Part shown: in pieces, positions 57,878-64,000 of the stretch
Numbering within the stretch: position 1 is the stretch's first letter
Layout of the letters: the number at the start of each line of letters is the position of its first letter
From: CAVPTL01 sp963727235
Lineage (GTDB): Bacteria; Actinomycetota; Thermoleophilia; Gaiellales; JAICJC01
Assembly: GCA_963727235.1 (NCBI GenBank)
Contig: CAVSFZ010000005.1
Coordinates: 62,001 to 126,000 of the forward strand
Length of the DNA: 64,000 bases
Direction: 5' to 3'
Translations under genes and position numbers: made by a program
Notes under the pieces: model-generated
The model's input: the letters and a program-made list of their open reading frames with translations, nothing else
Databases searched by the model: none
Told to the model about the DNA's origin: nothing

Positions 57878-58255
57878 CTACAGGTAGTACCGCTTGGATT
57901 CCTGCCACGCCCAGAACGCCACCAAGCCACCCACGATCGCAACCAGTGCAAGCAACGGGGTGAACCCGCCCAGGTGGATCAACCCGAACTTGTCCAACGA
58001 CCACATCGCGGCCGCCAGCGTCAGCGCCCCTGCGCCGCCGTACAAGGCGTTTCGCTGGCGATCTGGCATCAGCGAGATCGCGGTCAGGTTGTCGCGATAC
58101 CAGGAGTAGCCGAAGTACCACATCAGGACGATGAAGAGCAGGCCCAGCGCCCCGAACACGATCGCGGCGATCTGCTGCGACACGCTGAAGAACACCGTCG
58201 CGATCAGCGCCAGGCCGATGATGATCAACCATCCACGGATCTGGTCGCGGGTCAC
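57878..58255 (-). CDS. small membrane protein, unknown
   Basis: A 125-residue protein with about four hydrophobic segments (RGWLIIIGLALIATVFF, IAAIVFGALGLLFIVLMWYFG, ALTLAAAMWSLD and LLALVAIVGGLVAFWAW). No family is recognised. It is coupled by a 4-bp overlap to an upstream 120-residue membrane protein gene and followed at 4 bp by the P450. Confidence 0.75.
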   Translation of the reverse strand: MTRDQIRGWLIIIGLALIATVFFSVSQQIAAIVFGALGLLFIVLMWYFGYSWYRDNLTAISLMPDRQRNALYGGAGALTLAAAMWSLDKFGLIHLGGFTPLLALVAIVGGLVAFWAWQESKRYYL

Positions 58256-58614
58256 AGGTGCGGCCCCGTCATGAACGCACGGATACCCAGCGCGGTCACC
58301 AGCGCTGACCCAACCGCGAACAGCAACACGTTGCGCCGTCCATCTTCGCCCCGAAGTGCATACGGATAGGCTACCGCCAGCAGCGGCAGGAGGCCGTACA
58401 CAAAGTGCAGCCGATCCGCAGGCTGGTCGCCCTCGGAGAGCAGAATCAGCCCCAGGGTGGCCTGCGCGATCACGAGCGTGTGGGCGGCCGCGAGCAGCTG
58501 GGTGAAGGCGCTCCCCGGGGGGCTGTTGCGGCGGTAGGCGAGAAAGCCCCAGATCGCCACCGCGAGGTTGGTTGCGATCAGGAGCGTCCCGACCACCGCA
58601 TGTACCAAAGGCAT
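58252..58614 (-). CDS. small membrane protein, unknown
   Basis: A 120-residue protein with about four helices (VVGTLLIATNLAVAIWGF, AAAHTLVIAQATLGLILL, YGLLPLLAVAYPYAL and NVLLFAVGSALVTALG). No named family. It starts the operon that ends with the P450. It is divergent from the peroxiredoxin gene with 31 bp between starts; a TAGCCT on the minus strand nine bases before the ATG fits a near-leaderless start. Confidence 0.75.
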   Translation of the reverse strand: MPLVHAVVGTLLIATNLAVAIWGFLAYRRNSPPGSAFTQLLAAAHTLVIAQATLGLILLSEGDQPADRLHFVYGLLPLLAVAYPYALRGEDGRRNVLLFAVGSALVTALGIRAFMTGPHL

Positions 58615-58645
58615 CGCCGCAAGAGGCTAGCTAAACTCCGCGCCC

Positions 58646-59113
58646 ATGGTCGAGCCCGGACAGCCCGCACCCGACTTCACACTCGCCTCCGACGGCGGTG
58701 GAAGCGTCTCCCTGAGCGCGCTTCGGGGCAAGCCGGTGGTGCTCTACTTCTACCCCAAGGACGACACCTCGGGGTGCACCAAGCAGGCGTGCGCGATCCG
58801 CGACGACTGGGGTGCGTTCGAGCAATACGGCGCGGTGGTGCTGGGTGTCAGTCCCGACGGCACCGCCTCCCACGACAGCTTCCGGGAAAAGTTCAACCTG
58901 CCGTTTCCGCTGCTGTCCGACCCCGACCACGCGGTCGCCGAGGCGTACGGCGCCTGGGGCGAGAAGAAGAACTACGGCAAGACCTACCACGGCATCATCC
59001 GGTCGGGATTCGTGATCGATGCCGACGGCAACATGGCGGCAGCCAAGCGCAACGTCAGGGCCACCGCCCACAAAGACTGGGCTCTGGCCGAGTTGGCCAA
59101 GCTCGCAGGCTGA
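58646..59113 (+). CDS. bcp: thiol peroxidase, Bcp/PrxQ type
   Basis: A 155-residue peroxiredoxin reducing H2O2 and organic hydroperoxides. Peroxidatic Cys44 lies in DDTSGCTKQAC and Cys49 is the likely resolving residue, as in E. coli-type Bcp. Other blocks are PAPDFTL, VVLYFYPKD and FPLLSDPD. TAAACT lies eight bases before the ATG, fitting a leaderless transcript. A CoA-transferase gene follows after 9 bp. Confidence 0.95.
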   Translation: MVEPGQPAPDFTLASDGGGSVSLSALRGKPVVLYFYPKDDTSGCTKQACAIRDDWGAFEQYGAVVLGVSPDGTASHDSFREKFNLPFPLLSDPDHAVAEAYGAWGEKKNYGKTYHGIIRSGFVIDADGNMAAAKRNVRATAHKDWALAELAKLAG

Positions 59114-59122
59114 CCGGCGGCC

Positions 59123-60316
59123 ATGGACGGCCGCCCACTTCCGCTCGATGGCATCCGCGTACTCGACCTGAGCCAGATCCTGGCAGGGCCGTACTGCACC
59201 ATGGTGCTGGGCGACCTCGGTGCGGACGTGGTCAAGGTCGAGCGACCCGGCGGCGGTGACGGCAGCCGCCAATGGGGCCCGCCGTTCGCCGGCGACGAAA
59301 GCGTCTACTACCTGCAGGTCAACCGCTCCAAACGGTCGATCGCGATCGACCTCAAGCAGCCGGAAGGGGTTGCGGTTGCACGCCGCCTGGCCGACACCGC
59401 CGACGTGGTGATCGAGAACTTCCTGCCGGGCACCGCCCACCGGTACGGACTCGACCACGCCAGCCTGGTCGTGACCAATCCCGGCGTCGTGTCATGTGCG
59501 ATCCGCGGCTACCCCCACGACCACCCCCATGCCGATCGGCCCGGATACGACTTCCTGATGCAGGGCGTGGGCGGAATCATGAGCATGCAGGGCGAGCCCG
59601 ACGGCAGGCCGATGAAGGTGGCGGTCGCGATCGCCGACATCGTGGCAGGGCTCTTTGCCGGAAACGCCATCCTGGCGGCACTGGTGGAGCGAGCCTCGAC
59701 CCAGATCGGGCGCGAGCTGGAGGTGTCGCTGCTGGATTCCCAGGTGGCATGGCTGGCGAACCGCGCCGGCGACTGGTTGATCGGCGGGATCGAGCCGCAG
59801 CGGCTGGGTAACGCACATCCCTCGATCGTCCCCTACGAGACGTTCGAGGCTGCGGACGGCTACATCAATCTGGCCATCGGAACGGACGACCAGTTCGCCC
59901 GTTTCTGCCGCGAGGCGGGCCGCGGTGACCTGGCAGACGATCCCCGGTATCGCACCAACCGCGACCGTGTGGTCGGTCGCGAGACGTTGGTGGCGGAGCT
60001 GCAGGCGACCATCTCAACCCGGTCGGTGGCCGAGTGGGAGGCGGCACTGGATCGGGCCGCCGCTCCCGGCGGCCCGGTGCTGACGGTGCCCCAGGTGTTC
60101 GACGGCCCCGCGGCGCACATGGTAGAGACGGTCGAGCACCCCACAGCGGGGCCGCTCAAGCTGGTGCGCTCCCCCATGTCGATCGACGGCGAGCGGCCCT
60201 CCGCCCGCCGCTATCCCCCGCGGCTGGGCGAGCACACCGCCGAGGTGCTCGCGGAGGCCGGATACAGCCCCCAGGAGGTCGCCGACCTGCTCGCGGGGGC
60301 CTGTGGGTCGGGATAG
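59123..60316 (+). CDS. CaiB/BaiF-family CoA-transferase
   Basis: A 397-residue class III CoA-transferase. The N-terminal signature GIRVLDLSQILAGPYCTMVLGDLGADVVKVE, the NRSKRSIAIDLK block and RPGYDFLMQG (with the likely catalytic Asp) are clear. Donor and acceptor acids are unknown. It lies 9 bp after the peroxiredoxin gene, so co-transcription is likely, and ends 14 bp before tRNA-Leu. Confidence 0.9.
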   Translation: MDGRPLPLDGIRVLDLSQILAGPYCTMVLGDLGADVVKVERPGGGDGSRQWGPPFAGDESVYYLQVNRSKRSIAIDLKQPEGVAVARRLADTADVVIENFLPGTAHRYGLDHASLVVTNPGVVSCAIRGYPHDHPHADRPGYDFLMQGVGGIMSMQGEPDGRPMKVAVAIADIVAGLFAGNAILAALVERASTQIGRELEVSLLDSQVAWLANRAGDWLIGGIEPQRLGNAHPSIVPYETFEAADGYINLAIGTDDQFARFCREAGRGDLADDPRYRTNRDRVVGRETLVAELQATISTRSVAEWEAALDRAAAPGGPVLTVPQVFDGPAAHMVETVEHPTAGPLKLVRSPMSIDGERPSARRYPPRLGEHTAEVLAEAGYSPQEVADLLAGACGSG

Positions 60317-60330
60317 ACTACGGCCCGCTC

Positions 60331-60414
60331 GCGGATGTGGCGGAATTGGTAGACGCGCACGGTTCAGGTCCGTGTGACCGTAAGGTCGTGAAGGTTCAAG
60401 TCCTTTCATCCGCA
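60331..60414 (+). tRNA. tRNA-Leu (anticodon CAG)
   Basis: An 84-nt class II tRNA. The acceptor stem GCGGATG pairs with CATCCGC and the anticodon arm around GCACGG-TTCAGGT-CCGTGT has anticodon CAG. A long variable arm (TGACCGTAAGGTCGT) and a T-arm with TTCAAGT follow. CCA is not encoded. Its 3' 19 bp overlap, antisense, the end of the nitrilase gene. Confidence 0.95.
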
Positions 60415-61316
60415 TGCAGCAGCGGCAGGAGCACATCCTCACGGCTGTAGTGGCCGACCACGTCGAACCACTGCTTCTCCCGCAGGCTACCTCGTAGATC
60501 GCACTCCGCAACCAGGATTCCTTCCCGGCCGACCAGGGGGCCGGCGACGATCTCGTGTGACTGCCCGTCGATGATCACGGAGTTCCCGCGGGCGAGCACG
60601 CGGTCACAGTCGGCGGGGAGCTCAAATGGGAAGTCGGACGGATACTCGCCGCCGTGGAGGTACTGGCTGACGCTCACAACCGATGCCCCCGACTCGTAGG
60701 AGATGGCCTGCATCAGTGCCAGCCAGGTGTCGCTGTCGTCCATGGTCGGCGCGACCCACACCTGCGGGCCGCCGCGATACACCGCGTAGCGGGCGAGCGG
60801 CATCCGGTGCTCCCAGCAGATCAGTCCACCGATCCGACCGATCGGGGTGTCGGTGACGTCCAGGTCCTGGCCGTTTCCGAACCCGTGGAACAGCCGCTCG
60901 TGGTAGGTCGGCATCAGTTTCCGGTGCTTGGACAGCAGCCCGCCGGGCCCGATCAGCAGCGCCGTGTTGTAGAGCGTTCCCGGCCGCGCGGCCTCGCGCT
61001 CGTTGACACCGATCGCGAGGTGGATATCGAGATCCTTGCAATGACGGACGAAACGTTCCACCGTCGGCCCAGGCACATCCACCGCGCTCATCCACATACG
61101 CTCGAACAGTTCTGCCATGCCCTCGTCCCGACGTGATCGAGTAATCGCCGCGGAGGGGTAGAACGACAGGAAGCACTCCGGCAGCACCACCAGCTTGGCC
61201 CCCTGACCAGCAGCGTCTCGGGAGAGATCGAGCGCCTTCTCGACGCTCGCCTCGCGGTCGAGGATCACCGGCGTCGCCTGCACTGCGGCCAGGCACACGG
61301 GAGCGAAGGTGGTCAC
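60396..61316 (-). CDS. nitrilase/carbon-nitrogen hydrolase family protein
   Basis: A 306-residue alpha-beta-beta-alpha hydrolase. The catalytic triad is Glu47 (LPECFLS), Lys133 (KHRKLMPTYHER) and Cys167 (GLICWEH). The ECF, HRKLMPT and CWEH context points to the nitrilase branch, converting nitriles to acids and ammonia, but amidase-like activity is possible. GTG start with TAGGCT six bases upstream. The last five codons and the stop codon are read from the complement of the tRNA-Leu 3' end. Confidence 0.9.
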   Translation of the reverse strand: MTTFAPVCLAAVQATPVILDREASVEKALDLSRDAAGQGAKLVVLPECFLSFYPSAAITRSRRDEGMAELFERMWMSAVDVPGPTVERFVRHCKDLDIHLAIGVNEREAARPGTLYNTALLIGPGGLLSKHRKLMPTYHERLFHGFGNGQDLDVTDTPIGRIGGLICWEHRMPLARYAVYRGGPQVWVAPTMDDSDTWLALMQAISYESGASVVSVSQYLHGGEYPSDFPFELPADCDRVLARGNSVIIDGQSHEIVAGPLVGREGILVAECDLRGSLREKQWFDVVGHYSREDVLLPLLHADERT

Positions 61317-61366
61317 GGTGCGAGCCTACAGGCGACGGCATGGGTCTGTGGCGATAATGCCAGGCG

Positions 61367-61792
61367 ATGGGTCATCCCCCGCTCGAACCAGAACACGATC
61401 TCGACTCGCTGGCGGCGAGCCTTCGAGCCGACTCGTCCGACCTGCGCGCCTTCCTGCCGGCGCTGGCGGTGCGTCTGGAAGAGGGATTCCCCGACCGTTG
61501 CGAGGTGACCCGAAAGCGCAAGGGGATGCTCAGTTCTGAGCGCGTGGTCGAGTCTGTGGCCGTGTCCTTCGGGGAGCTGGTGTACCGGCTCGGGTATGCA
61601 GGCCGGCAGGTGACCGCCACCCGGCTCAGGGTGGTGGGTGGAATCACACTCAAGACCGAGCCGCTGGCGATCGGCGAATGGATCGCCGAGCTGGTATCCG
61701 AACTCGGCAAGGTAGCCGAGCAGACCGAGTCCGGCCGAATCGCACTCCAGAACCTGCTGGAAGGCGGCACTCTCAAAGGAGACTCAGCATGA
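61367..61792 (+). CDS. hypothetical protein paired with YbjQ-type protein
   Basis: A 141-residue soluble protein without recognised family. It has a helical N-terminus (DLDSLAASLRADSSDL), a strand-rich middle (RCEVTRKRKGMLSSERVVESVAVSFGEL) and a helical end (LVSELGKVAEQTESGRIAL). It overlaps the next gene, a tandem YbjQ protein, by 4 bp. A GATAAT hexamer lies eight bases before the ATG, suggesting leaderless transcription. Confidence 0.7.
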   Translation: MGHPPLEPEHDLDSLAASLRADSSDLRAFLPALAVRLEEGFPDRCEVTRKRKGMLSSERVVESVAVSFGELVYRLGYAGRQVTATRLRVVGGITLKTEPLAIGEWIAELVSELGKVAEQTESGRIALQNLLEGGTLKGDSA

Positions 61793-62595
61793 GCTATGAC
61801 CCCACCAGCCTCGCCGGGGTGCCGGATGACGCGAAGGGCAGGCTGGCTCAGAACAAGGCCGGCCTGTTCACCTCCGACCTGTCGGTGAAGGAGTTCCTGC
61901 TGGTCAAGCAGGCCGGGTTCGATCCGCTGGGAATGGTGGTGGGAAGCTCGATCTACCACATCGGCTACCAGCAATCGAGCTGGAACCAAAACCAGGAGAT
62001 GGCCGTCTTGACCCAGGCCATGTATCACGCCCGCGAGCTGGCGATGACGCGCATGGAAGAGGAGGCCGAGCAGCTCGGCGCCGACGGCGTGGTCGGGGTG
62101 AGACTCGATATCGGCCGCTACGAATGGGGCGCCGATCTGGCCGAGTTCATCGCCATCGGCACCGCCGTCAAGCATCGCGACGGGGAGCTCCACCGCGCCC
62201 CCAACGGCCGCCCGTTCACGTCGGATCTCTCGGGACAGGCGTTCTGGACGCTGCACGCGTCCGGCTATCGGCCGGTGGGCATGTGCATGGGGTCGTGCGT
62301 CTACCACGTCGCCCACCAGGGGCTGCGGGGGTTCCTGCGGTCAGCCGGTCGCAACGTGGAGATGACCAACTACACCCAAGCGCTCTACGACGCGCGCGAG
62401 CTGGCGATGCAGCGGATGCAGGCCGAGGCTCAGGAGGTTCAGGCCGAGGGCATCGTCGGCGTCCAGCTGACCGAGCGCTCGCACGGCTGGGGATCGCACG
62501 TGATCGAGTTCTTCGCGGTCGGCACCGCCGTGATTCCGACCAAAGCCGATCACACGATCGCGCAGCCGGGACTGATCATGGGGATGGACGACTAG
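61789..62595 (+). CDS. tandem YbjQ (DUF74/heavy-metal-binding-like) protein
   Basis: A 268-residue protein made of two similar units. Unit 1 (about 25-130) has LFTSDLSVKEF, GFDPLGMVVGSSIYHIG, LTQAMYHARELAMTRM and EFIAIGTAVK. Unit 2 (about 140-258) has FTSDLSGQAFWTL, GYRPVGMCMGSCVYHVA, YTQALYDARELAMQRM and EFFAVGTAVI. Single-domain YbjQ proteins are about 105 residues, so this is an internal duplication. Function unknown. ATG overlaps the previous stop (ATGA). Confidence 0.85.
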   Translation: MSYDPTSLAGVPDDAKGRLAQNKAGLFTSDLSVKEFLLVKQAGFDPLGMVVGSSIYHIGYQQSSWNQNQEMAVLTQAMYHARELAMTRMEEEAEQLGADGVVGVRLDIGRYEWGADLAEFIAIGTAVKHRDGELHRAPNGRPFTSDLSGQAFWTLHASGYRPVGMCMGSCVYHVAHQGLRGFLRSAGRNVEMTNYTQALYDARELAMQRMQAEAQEVQAEGIVGVQLTERSHGWGSHVIEFFAVGTAVIPTKADHTIAQPGLIMGMDD

Positions 62596-62605
62596 CCACC
62601 GGTGG

Positions 62606-63454
62606 CTAGCGAAAGCGGTTGCGGCGCTCACGAAACGCCGACTCGAGCTGCTCGCTGGTGAACGGCGCGGCCGCCTCCCCGGTGGTCGCAAACCGGAACA
62701 CGGCCAGCCGGAACACCTGCGCGACCGCGGTCTGCACCAACAGCACCGCGGCAAACGCGACCACCGCGAGGGCGACAATCACGTATCCGAGCGCCGGCGT
62801 CGAGCCTGCGACCGCGATCCCGATCCCGCCCGTGATCACCACCGGTATCAGCACCAGCATCATGATCAGGCCGATCACGAAGTTGCCGGTGACGCTCTCA
62901 CCCCACCGCTCTCGGATCACCGAGATGGAGCGCCGCATCGCGTCGCGCACGTTCAGGTCTTCGATTGCGAGCGCGGGCACCACGAAGTAGCTGGCAAGCG
63001 CCCACGCGGCGCTCAGCAGGATCTCGGCGATCCGCAGCGCCAGCGCGCCACCGCCCGGAGCCTGCTCCAGTGCCCGTAGCGCCGTCCCGACCAACGTCGA
63101 CACCAGCGACCACACGGCGATCGAGCGGAGATGCTTGCGAGCTACCGCCAGTGCCTCGCCGATCCCCATCTCGCGCCCGTCGAACGCCGCATTGGCCATG
63201 GCGTAAAAGGCCACGTTGAAGAAGGTGGAGATCAGGACGAACGGGTACGAGCACACCGCAGCCGCCACGAAGATGCGAACCTTTGAGGGATGATCGATCA
63301 CGTCGAACGCCCACGGACCGAGCAGAACCACCGCCGCCACCGCCGTGGTGATCAGCGATACGACCGGCAGCACCAGCAAAGCCGGCCGGCGCTTTACGAC
63401 CTCCCAAGACACCTTGGTCAGAGTCCAACCGCGACTGATCCGCCCGCCCTTCAC
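62606..63454 (-). CDS. multi-pass membrane protein (DUF6159-like)
   Basis: A 282-residue membrane protein with about six helices. It starts VKGGRISRGWTLTKVSWEVVKRRPALLVLPVVS and has a conserved-looking core ASYFVVPALAIEDLNVRDAMRRS and ISVIRERWGESV. The pattern fits DUF6159. GTG 63454 follows GGAGG, which decides the start against a longer frame. Function unknown. Confidence 0.82.
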   Translation of the reverse strand: MKGGRISRGWTLTKVSWEVVKRRPALLVLPVVSLITTAVAAVVLLGPWAFDVIDHPSKVRIFVAAAVCSYPFVLISTFFNVAFYAMANAAFDGREMGIGEALAVARKHLRSIAVWSLVSTLVGTALRALEQAPGGGALALRIAEILLSAAWALASYFVVPALAIEDLNVRDAMRRSISVIRERWGESVTGNFVIGLIMMLVLIPVVITGGIGIAVAGSTPALGYVIVALAVVAFAAVLLVQTAVAQVFRLAVFRFATTGEAAAPFTSEQLESAFRERRNRFR

Positions 63455-63561
63455 GCACCCACCTCCATGGTCGTCGGCGGTGGAATTTTGCCACCAGCGC
63501 GGCCGTCCGTCCACTCTGCATGACAACCGTTCACGGCCACCCCGCTCTCTAGAATCGACCG

Positions 63562-64000
63562 ATGAGCCCCTCCCGCCTGGTCGAGCGCCTGCCGATCCAG
63601 CTTTCGCTGGCAGACGAGATCGTCTCGGTGCGGGTGCGCGAGTCCAGGCGCCGGCGCTCGATTCGGATCGGGATCGGCCCGAACCGCCCGCTGGAGGTGA
63701 TCGTGCCGGCCGGCACCAGCGACCGATCGGTGCGCAGGGCGCTGGAGCAGAATCGCGGGTGGATCTCCCAGCGGCTGCGGTCGACCAGAGCGGTGGCGAA
63801 CCGTCCGTCCCGGCTGGGCCTCGACCGGCCCGGCGTCGTTCATCTCAACGGTGAGGTCGTGCCGGTGGCCCGCCGCGGAGGACGGGCGATCGCGCGCCTC
63901 GACGGCGATCGGCTGCTGGTGGGCGGCTCTGAGCCCGAGGCTGCGGCCGCGGTCGAACGCTGGTACCGGCGCGAGGCGGGCGCTCGCATCGCCGATCGAG
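63562..64000 (+). CDS. YgjP-type metal-dependent hydrolase, truncated at window end
   Basis: The first 146 codons of a gene that runs off the right edge. The protein starts MSPSRLVERLPIQLSLADE, continues with a basic strand region RVRESRRRRSIRIGIG and reaches VERWYRREAGARIADR, the helix that precedes the HExxH motif in YgjP/DUF45 (M48-like) proteins. The metal site itself is beyond the window. TAGAAT lies six bases before the ATG, suggesting a leaderless transcript. Confidence 0.8.
   Translation, partial: MSPSRLVERLPIQLSLADEIVSVRVRESRRRRSIRIGIGPNRPLEVIVPAGTSDRSVRRALEQNRGWISQRLRSTRAVANRPSRLGLDRPGVVHLNGEVVPVARRGGRAIARLDGDRLLVGGSEPEAAAAVERWYRREAGARIADR

Overview
The window reads as a chromosomal segment of a high-GC Gram-positive bacterium (roughly two-thirds G+C, frequent GTG/TTG starts, many 4-bp ATGA/GTGA gene overlaps). 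The gene set (WhiA, YvcK, actinobacterial-type HemQ, DUF1918, DUF3467, a DevS/DosT-type kinase) points to Actinobacteria. A deep-branching lineage such as Thermoleophilia/Solirubrobacterales is my best guess; that placement is inference. No phage, integrase, transposase, CRISPR array or rRNA was seen. Two tRNAs are present.

Region 1 (1-23 kb) looks like an oxygen-limitation/energy-stress island. A DosS/DevS-like tandem-GAF histidine kinase keeps the His and Tyr that bind and surround heme in the mycobacterial sensors, and its partner is a NarL-type response regulator. Around this pair lie five universal stress proteins, a phosphoketolase-acetate kinase operon, a P1B-type ATPase, a complete arginine deiminase operon (antiporter, arcA, arcB, arcC) running on into an ABC exporter and an alcohol dehydrogenase, a HAD phosphatase, DUF1918 and an M50 protease with CBS domains. 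The two metabolic operons both make ATP by substrate-level phosphorylation, from acetyl phosphate and carbamoyl phosphate. Three divergent intergenic regions in the island share a motif close to GTAGTTTCCCGCG, a candidate binding site for a common regulator.

Region 2 (23-36 kb) holds a diheme cytochrome c with an FAD oxidoreductase, a SulP transporter, a CaCA exchanger, a MarR regulator with two well-formed operator dyads, tRNA-Gly(CCC), an aldehyde dehydrogenase, LtrA, a four-cysteine uracil-DNA glycosylase and a ribokinase. Region 3 (36-45 kb) holds a secreted repeat protein, MscL with a zinc ribbon, ArgS, DUF3467, an M48 protease, a phosphoesterase and an ECF sigma factor.

Region 4 (45-53 kb) is the actinobacterial uvrC-yvcK-whiA-gap-pgk-tpiA block, extended by gpmI and lacking rapZ. 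Region 5 (53-64 kb) holds two TadE-like pseudopilins with a TadG-NlpC/P60 fusion, HemQ, a P450, a Bcp peroxiredoxin, a CoA-transferase, tRNA-Leu(CAG) overlapping a nitrilase gene, a tandem YbjQ protein and the start of a YgjP-type hydrolase.

Many genes have a -10-like hexamer 6-8 nt before the start codon and no Shine-Dalgarno sequence, which suggests frequent leaderless transcription. The window also contains two related perfect palindromes that embed stop codons. All functional calls rest on motif recognition by eye; no database search was run.
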